Shown here: positions 29,990 to 36,883 of the stretch, in pieces
Layout of the letters: each line of letters opens with the position of its first letter
How positions within the stretch are numbered: position 1 is the first letter of the stretch
Notes under the pieces: generated by a model
The model's input: the letters and a program-made list of their open reading frames with translations, nothing else
Databases searched by the model: none
Told to the model about the DNA's origin: nothing
Position numbers and translations under genes: made by a program
Assembly (NCBI GenBank): GCA_021029095.1
Contig: JAJOHG010000252.1
Location: 1 to 36,883, forward strand
Direction: 5' to 3'
DNA: 36,883 bases
Origin: Phellopilus nigrolimitatus
Taxonomy: Eukaryota > Basidiomycota > Agaricomycetes > Hymenochaetales > Hymenochaetaceae

Positions 29990-31065
29990 CATTCTGCCTT
30001 AGTAGCTCCATACCACAGATACCAGCTCACGCTCCTCATCTATGGCAACCTTGAGCCCGTTCCCAAGCCAGCGCGGCAGGCACCGCTCACCACTCGCATC
30101 GACGTAGCCACGCTCGATGCCTTCGGCGAAGAAGACGTAGCCAGGGATATATCGGTCGACGAAGCTTACAGAGTAGAGGTCTGGTAAGATATCAAAGACG
30201 GGAAAAGAGAGGGCATGCACGTCTTCACTTGCGCATCCGTCATGCCCTTCCCGCCGTTCTGTGCCTTCATGTTGTGCTCTTGCTGCAGGCGCCACTTGTA
30301 TATGAGCGAGTACGGTGTTTCATCGGGAGGCTTGACCTATATAGTCCACCCTCATTAGCCAATTTAGCGAGGCAGGAGACTCGTCGCAACGCACCTGAAC
30401 GAATGCGTCGAAGAAATCCCACCATCGGACGTACTGCCACAAATTTGCGTTGATTGCAAGAACGTCTTCCCGTCGGACTGCACGTAAGTCGACCGTGCCC
30501 TCGAGGTCCGGAATATACTACACACGTCGCCTGTCGATTTCATCCTCGGAGACCGGGAAGAAGCCGACGCACCAGCCCCCAAAGAGGACGACGACCAGTG
30601 GTGCGCGCACGAGCGAGCCGCTACCTTCCACATGATCGCCCTGCCCCTCGAACAGACTCTTGTCGAAGGCTGGAAAGCGCACGGTACCTGCATCGGACGC
30701 CTTCGCGTCGTTGATTGCCTTGAGCTCGCTCAGGAGCCTCGATCCGAGAGGGACGTCGTGTGTCCCGGGCTGACCCCTTCCGGAGAGGAGCACGTTGTGC
30801 GGGTGCGCGCTGAGCACCCTTCGGAGCTGCGAGATCAAAATGTCTTGCCTGTAGCAACTGCATAAAATAGAATGCGTATTAGTGACAAAAGCACGATACA
30901 CAAATTTTTGTTGGGAATCAAAACATACCTGAACCCTGCGGACCTTGGAATGCGACGAAGAGAGGGGGTGCCGATCCTACGCCGGAAACAGCCCCTGATG
31001 CCCGATGGCGCTCGAGACAAGTCTTGACATGCGACGCAATCGTGGCTGGGATTGAGCTAGCCATT
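29990..31065 (-). pseudogene. Tda10-like kinase pseudogene (inverted copy)
   Basis: Exon 1 on the minus strand is still open from MASSIPATIA through the P-loop GPQGSG, with a 9 bp in-frame deletion after TIA. Exon 2 begins with a lost T: the run after AAGACA is one base shorter than in the intact gene, giving a stop within five codons. About 90 bp covering the LSIDDLYLP active-site segment is missing, with similar GCGC-rich sequence at the two ends of the gap. Later a CAG codon has become TAG (RRV-stop), and the LFEGW motif is LFGGW. The last exon is complete and ends a little beyond the intact gene (SVVWSY). It is not expected to make an active kinase. Confidence 0.88.
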
Positions 31066-31348
31066 CAATCCGTTCCATATGCACATAGAAGTGGACGTTC
31101 AGGACGAGCTTGCTCCCATCGGAACTCCTCTCGATCCTGGTGACCAGTAACCCCGCCTGCTAACTAGTCCGGTCGCCTAGCTCTAAGATCAAGAACAAAT
31201 ATTGATTCCACAGTGCAGCTGCAATCGAGGTGGGGTTCTCACAGGCATCCGGTCAAAGCAAGAGAATTTGAGGACAGACCACACACAACATCCAGCTTCA
31301 AGTCTTCGAGTCTTTATGTAATCGCAGCAAAGCAACCTTACCGGGTTT

Positions 31349-31816
31349 CGACTTGAATTAAAAGGCAGAGGATGCAGGCGGTGCGTACTGCGTCCGGAAA
31401 CTCCGGAGACTCTTGTGCGACTCTTCCCATCGTGCAATGACAAGATCTCGGATTTTTTTGTATCTCGTCGAAAGAGAAATCCTGCTTGACTTTTTATCAG
31501 GCGACATGACTGGCAAAGCAAATGTAAACGTGGATTAACAATGAGATTTATGGCATCTGCGATAACAGACTCAACCAGGAAGGGCAACCTCGTTACACGA
31601 CACGTAGCTATCGACGCGCCTCGCACCGCTTTCCTCACTTAAGTCTTGCTCGTCGTCCGTCCACGCAACCGCCATCAGCGACCGACGTCCACGAAGGGGC
31701 TCCTCCAGCATACAGCCACTCGCCAGCACTCAAATAAAGGAAAACACATACGAGAAACGTCGACCGATTCTCCCATAGACGCAGACACATAGGTCTGCAA
31801 CATCCAACAAGACAAA
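31349..31816. other. Intergenic upstream of RER1
   Basis: Unique sequence beyond the outer edge of the second duplication. A 149-codon minus frame (31189-31638) shows no domain. The last part should carry the RER1 promoter and 5' UTR. Confidence 0.5.
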
Positions 31817-32759
31817 ATGATGTCCTCCTCCGACACCGGCTCGGGTCCTTCATCCTTCAGCCTTGGGCCCCTGCAGCCGCTCAAGACCCACTGCACGCGC
31901 CTCTCTCGACAGTACCGCCAGCTCCTCGACCGCGCTGCGCCGCACCTCGTGTACCGCTGGCTCTCGACTGCGGGTGTCCTCGGGCTGTTCATGATCCGTA
32001 TACTGCTCTCGCACGGTGTGCGTCCCACTTTTGTCTCCTCCATGTCCGAGAAATGTTGATTTACTAAACGACGGTGATTGCTCGTGGAGTATAGTGGTAT
32101 ATTGGTACGTATCCTCTGTTTTTCATTGACCGGTCTGAACTGATTATCCGCTAAACTTCCGCCTGTATCACAGTCTGCTGTTAGCCACCTTCCTCTTCAT
32201 CGCCTTCCTCCCTTATCTCATGCTCATCTCACAGACGCACTCGGGATATACCTCCTCAACCTACTGCTCGCTTTCCTGCAGCCCAAGTTCGACCCGTCGC
32301 TCGAGGCAGACCTCACGGCGGACGAGATCGAGGAGGGCGGCACAGAGTCGGACGCACCTGTGCTGCCCTCGCAGAAGGATGATGAGTTCAGGCCGTTCGT
32401 GCGTAGGCTACCGGAATGGAATTTCTGGTGCGGTCATTTTTGTTCTTTTTCGCTGAAACTATGTTTATTCTTATTTATTTACGTGCGGCTTTGCTGTAGG
32501 CTATCGAGTACTCGCGCGACGGTCATCGCGCTGTTTTGCACGTTTTCCGAGTCATTCGATATCCCCGTGTACTGGCCCATCCTCGTCGTCTACTTCTGCA
32601 TCCTCTTCGCGCTCACCATGCGTCGGCAAATCCAGTGCGTTCCTTTCTGCCCTTTTCTCCTCCACCTGCTTTCTGACCATTTCCCTGGATAGACACATGA
32701 TCAAATACAAATACATCCCCTTCGACTTCGGACGGAAGGTGCGGTATGGCGCGAAGTGA
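31817..32759 (+). CDS. RER1: RER1, Golgi-to-ER retrieval receptor
   Basis: Six exons (31817-32017, 32095-32104, 32174-32179, 32235-32427, 32500-32634, 32693-32759) give 203 residues. Family landmarks: [10 protein letters not shown] near the N-terminus, then [77 protein letters not shown]1 is a four-helix Golgi protein that returns ER membrane proteins by COPI. Exons 2 and 3 are only 10 and 6 nt; together they encode the W-Y-I-V-C core of a motif that is WYIVTYALG in animal RER1, so they are needed. Two ATGs are adjacent at the start (31817, 31820). It converges with the reductase gene, with about 210 bp between the stops. Confidence 0.93.
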
Positions 32760-32970
32760 CTGGGCAAGTGAGACACGGATGTCGTGTGGCGGGCGGCGGG
32801 CCTAGATTTTTATGCTTGATGCTTATACTTGATGCGGTGGGAGGGAAAATATGCGGTTTCTTTTTTTCGTAAGATAGATTCAATGTTGTGTACTCACATG
32901 GCTTTAACGGGAAGACGAAAGCAAGACACACATGAGCTAAGACGGGCTACAAGACGAAGACGAAGGGGAA

Positions 32971-33999
32971 CTAGAATACAAAAGGGATGACGGCGCGGCG
33001 TTCAGTCGGATAATCGGGAAATCGTGCCCGGTACCACTTGTGGCCCCTGTACGCGCGTGGGGCCATGAGGAAGATCTCGGAGGCAAAGAAAAGCCAAGGC
33101 GGCGCTGCGCCCGCCAATAGGCCCGCAAGGCCCGACGGCGCTGCACTTGAGAGCGGAGACAGAGACAAGAAGGGCAGCGGTGCAGCAGCAAGCGCGAAGC
33201 CAGCCCACTCGGCCCACTCGCAGAGGTAGTTCGGGTAGGAGACGTAGCGGTAGAGGTACCCACGCGGGATGCCGTAGTGCGGCTTCGCCTCGCCGCCCTC
33301 CCTGCCCGCATCGTCTTTCTTTTTCTGAGTATCCCGCCGGATGTCCATGAGCACCTCGTCGTGCAGCACGTTCCCGGCCAAGCCCGCTGCCCAGAGTGCG
33401 ATGCCCGCCCAGAAGCGCGCGCTGCCCCAGCTGCGCCCGAGAAGGAACGCGGCGCAGGCGGGCGAGGCGAGGTACGTACCCATCAGCGTGCCGTTTATGA
33501 GATTGAACGTGATCCCGGAGAGCGGGACGCTGATGTGCGCCTTTGATCGCGGCGGAGAGCGCAGCGGAGAGAGGAGCGCTCGGTTCGCGTAGTGCGCGAG
33601 GAAGAGGAACGCGAGAAGGGTACGAGGCCCGCGTGCCGAAATTGAGCCAGCGGAGGCGAGAGGCGCCCGCAGGAAGGCGAAGAGGAAGGACAAAGGGGCA
33701 AATAGCTCCATGAGGATCCACGACTTGATACCTGCATATGCATGAGTGCGGGTAGGATAGAGAACTTTGGAGAAAATTTGGAGAAAAAAGAGGGTGCATA
33801 CCGTCGAACTGCAATCTGTTGTTGCCTGAGAGGGCGAAACGGCCGAAGGGGGCATCGAAGAAGAAGGTGCAGACGCCGACAAGCGGCGGAGTCAGCGCGT
33901 ACCACTTGCACACCTCTGTGCTTTCAAGTTCATCGGTTCAATAGGAATGTATTACAACATTTTTAAGGACGCACCTTTGTACATATATTCGAAAGACAT
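32971..33999 (-). CDS. Steroid 5-alpha-reductase-like membrane enzyme (3-oxo-5-alpha-steroid 4-dehydrogenase family)
   Basis: Three exons on the minus strand (33999-33975, 33915-33802, 33731-32971) join in frame to 299 residues. The N-terminus reads MSFEYMYKEVCKWY, followed by PFGRFA as in SRD5A/DET2 relatives. Several hydrophobic helices follow. The C-terminal domain has AGNVLHDEVL, GIPRGYLYRYVSYPNYLCEW, SEIFLMAPRAYRGHKWYRARF, YPTERRAVIPFVF, the NADPH-binding and catalytic blocks of the family. Members reduce the delta-4 bond of 3-oxo steroids or related enoyl substrates at the ER. The fungal substrate is unknown. The short 25 nt first exon was chosen because no in-frame ATG precedes exon 2. 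Confidence 0.88.
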
Positions 34000-34874
34000 T
34001 GGTTTTATTTTTCGTTTACTGCGTCTAGATGCTGGTTGCTCTGAAATCTGAATGTCGACGTGGATGACGTGAACGGGACTGTGGGAGTGGAGACTCGGAT
34101 GTTGTACGCGCCGCGCGGGATCCACACGTGCAGTTATTGTCATGCACGTGACTCTTTGCGAACTTCCGCTCACTTTTTGTGTGGCTGCTCTTGACTCTGA
34201 GTGGAACTTACATGCATCATATGCGACATGGACCGTGCTGAAAATATTGGGTGCTCAAAAGTAATCTTCGATAGTGACCGCTCCTTTGCAACTTCTGCTC
34301 GGAATCCAGAGATATGCGACCATGGTCGGCATGAATCGACCTGCGAATCTCGGACGCGTCAATATCATCCTGAAATGAACGTACGTGGGGAGAGCTGATA
34401 GACTGTGCCCCAAAGCATCGGATACACGAACATGCATTCAGAAAACCAGAATTATTGCGGATTCCCATTTGCGGAATATAATATTTTGCAATAAACTCAT
34501 CGAATATCGATCGCAGGCAAGCAATGACACTTAGTACACTTGTAGAGTCCTGTGTTTACCTACTTAAACGCACGTGGAAAATTAAAGAACAATCAAAATG
34601 CGGGACGAGACTTTTACATCGACTGAAAATGCCTGCAACAAAGTATTTTGATTCAACAGAAATTTGACGCTTCAGTCAAATTAGGACACTCATGAGCATG
34701 AATATACCCAAGTAATAGATTCTCGTTCGCTTAGAATATCCGGTCACGATGTACTTATTCTTGCAAGAAAATGCATATATTTTATTTAACTGCGACGTAG
34801 CTATTGCCCACGTACTTAATTTTGCACCCATGTATGTATCGCGCCGTCGTGATAATCTATACTTATTCTAAGCC
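34000..34874. other. Intergenic, no supported gene
   Basis: Upstream region of the reductase and 3' flank of the protease gene. It is AT-rich with scattered stops in all frames; frames of 60-83 codons show no domain. No repeat was found. Confidence 0.5.
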
Positions 34875-36157
34875 TTAGATGATGTCGATTCCTCGATGCG
34901 CGGCGAGCTGGCTCTTGAGACGCCTGATCTGACCCGGGGTGAACTCGTTCATGCACGAATCGTCCGTGTAATCCATAAAGTTATCTGTGAAGTGAAAGTA
35001 CTCGAAACGTGCGAAACCAACAAGCCTGTTTCAGAGGAGCTTACGGATAGGGTCGACTCCACCACCCTCACAGGAGTCGCGGCCTATCGGGCACCCGTAT
35101 GCTGCTGAAGCCTCAGGAGGAGTGTCATCAACCAGGTCTCCAGGGTCAGAACAGCCCTGAGAACAACAGGAAATCAATAGCGGCTTTGAATAACAGACCG
35201 TGAAAGTATACTTACCCCCCGAAAGGTATGATAGAGGCCGACCCAGTGTCCAGCCTCGTGCGTCAAAGTCTGCAATCAAAAGTCAAGATTACTACCGTTT
35301 CTGAAGATGATTTTTTAATATAGTTTAAAAGTGAAAAGTGCCTAACCCTGCCGAAATTGTGGTTCGTCTTGGTCCCACCGGGGACACTCGAAAAGTGAAT
35401 TACAATGCCATCATCGTCAGGATACAACGAGTAGTATGCTGGAAGTGTGGAGTACCCAAGGGTGGTCCTTCCTATACCGGGCGGGAAGCCGACCGTGTAA
35501 ACATTCAGCGCGTCCGCGCCGCCCTGGCGCAGCTGCTTCTTCATCTTCGTCTGCTGCGGGGTTTCTAGATCGACATTGTTGAACCAGTCAGTGTTCACAG
35601 TGCGTGTCGTGTTCATTAGCGCGAAGGAGAGTCCTGTCTTCTTGTAGTCGTTGTTGAGGGTATCAATCTGCGCATTGATCTGCGAATCACTAAATGTATG
35701 AAATGCAGTTAAAACCTTTTGTGGCGATGATGATGAACCTGTGAGAGCTTACGGAATATTGCCTCCAGATGCGGTAGAATCCTGAGAAATGACGTGCCAG
35801 TAGACAGGTAGTACAATTGTGGACGGCAGGGATGGATAAGTAGACCGAGAAGGTTTCCTTGTCTTCCCATCATGTGTCCTGCGAGGACTGTTGTAATGAG
35901 GACTCCTTTCAGCACGAGCCGCAAGTTCAACACGTTTAGCTTGAATGTCCGATTCTCCACTCTCGGTCCCTTCTTTGGAAACAATCGTACGGCAGTGAGA
36001 TCTATAAAGGAAAATATAGGATACTGTTAGTCTCGTGTAAAAATGACGATGCACTTGATAAATAGGCTCACGCAGCAGCGGAGAGAGCGGGGTTGATAGG
36101 TATCGGATGCGCAAGCGAAGTCGCTGCCATGGAAAGGGCGAACAAATTACCGCGCAT
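34875..36157 (-). CDS. Secreted M43-type zinc metalloprotease
   Basis: Six exons on the minus strand (36157-36072, 36001-35753, 35689-35347, 35269-35216, 35156-35045, 34984-34875) give 317 residues. The N-terminus MRGNLFALSMAATSLAHP resembles a short signal peptide, followed by a propeptide-like region. The catalytic part has LPVYWHVISQDST, LNNDYKKTGLSF, the zinc site HEAGHWVGLYH (residues 230-240, HExxHxxGxxH), then GCSDPGDLVDDTP, and NFMDYTDDSCMNEFTPGQ, which carries the Met-turn. This order is that of fungal extracellular metalloproteases related to cytophagalysin/pappalysin. Expected role: extracellular protein breakdown. Intron 3 falls just before the zinc motif exon. Confidence 0.92.
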
Positions 36158-36883
36158 GTTCAGTATAGAGGTATCGAGTAAGTGATTGCTCCGCGCAGCT
36201 TGCTGTTCTTATACATTGCTGCATACTAGTCTTAGTTGGTTTTGATTCCTTATGGAGGAACACGACACGAACATGCAAACATAGCTATAGATTCATGTTT
36301 GCAAGGTACGTGTTTTGCCTTTGGGCCCAACTCAAGAGTCACTTTGAACTCAGAGGTTTTTCCAATGAAAATACGTGAAGAACTTGATTGGTTGATGTAA
36401 CCAGCCGTCATAATCTGTATTCGACAACAATACAAACCCGATCCTAGCGGTGGAACAGTGCTTCCGGAAGGTGAGGTAACTTCAAGGTCATTTAAGGTAG
36501 CTCAAGTTGGCGTCGTTTGGTAGCAACCAAACAGCAATGCAAAATCTCTGGCGACGGAGACGTCCGTGATGAGATCAAAGTGCTATGCTCTGGGTGTCGC
36601 CAAGGTGATCAATGTGCTTACAAATCTACTTAGTGGACTCACTCAATTGAAAGTCCGAATCCCGATTCGGCCAAACTTCAAACCCAGTTGTTGCGCTTTT
36701 GCTGCCGTTGCTGACTCTCCGACGGCGACTAGCAGGCATTCCCTTTATGCTGAGTCCTAGTAAACTTTTTCTGGACCTGATAAATCTAGCATTTGGAACA
36801 ATATTCTCCCCAAAGTGCTTGTAAATTCAACCGCTTCCAAAACTTGAAAAAGTTGCCAGCATTTTGTCAAGCCATTGCAGCTG
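36158..36883. other. Intergenic upstream of the protease gene
   Basis: It should hold the protease promoter near 36160-36400. The rest, to the window end, shows no supported gene or repeat. Confidence 0.5.

Larger units (their letters stand above)
29235..31348 (-). repeat. Right arm of inverted duplication 2
   Basis: Inverted counterpart of 26833-29045. The arms are separated by only about 190 bp, making a large imperfect palindrome of about 4.5 kb. The arm contains a degraded membrane-protein exon, non-coding flank and a kinase pseudogene. Confidence 0.85.

Noticed and set aside
1..36883. CRISPR arrays, bacterial operons, integrated virus
   Set aside because: Repeats are transposon- or duplication-derived, genes are spliced and singly spaced, and no viral hallmark gene was seen.

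Overview
The window looks like nuclear DNA of a filamentous basidiomycete, most likely an Agaricomycete (mushroom or polypore type). Genes are split by many 50-70 nt GT-AG introns with gtgcgt/gtgagt-type donors, exons of the housekeeping genes are very GC-rich, and the gene families fit: an OSCA/Csc1-type channel, an HNH_2-type protein, a Tda10-like kinase, RER1, a steroid 5-alpha-reductase-like enzyme and a secreted M43 protease. No CRISPR, operon or convincing tRNA was seen.

Left half (1-22.3 kb): a large inverted duplication. The left arm (about 1860-7811) and right arm (about 17391-22098) each carry an F-box gene, a mariner-like MITE, several dispersed repeats and a copy of an HNH_2-like gene. 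The F-box ORF is intact in both arms. The HNH gene is broken in both arms, with different lesions. A third, diverged copy of the HNH 3' end lies at about 490-1770. The roughly 9.6 kb spacer holds two well-formed genes in the same direction: an OSCA/TMEM63/Csc1-like channel (14 exons, one only 10 nt) and a Myb/SANT-like domain protein (9 exons). Because the arms can be aligned, three young insertions each have an empty site in the opposite arm: an 870 bp hAT-like MITE (8 bp target duplication), a 399 bp CACTA-like foldback element (3 bp), and a 217 bp hairpin element with perfectly matching 106 bp arms (3 bp).

Middle (22.3-26.7 kb): a minus-strand, multi-exon membrane protein of unknown family with a long disordered, Glu-rich tail.

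Right half (26.8-36.9 kb): a second, independent inverted duplication (about 26833-29045 against 29235-31348, only about 0.2 kb apart). It contains an intact Tda10/glycerate-kinase-like gene and a tail-to-tail pseudogene copy with a frameshift, a nonsense codon and a deletion of the catalytic region. Then follow RER1 (with consecutive 10 nt and 6 nt microexons), a convergent steroid 5-alpha-reductase-like gene, and a secreted M43-type metalloprotease. These right-hand genes look like ordinary core genes; the accessory interest is in the two inverted duplications and their small transposons. Exon boundaries were read by eye from splice signals and reading frame, without transcript data.
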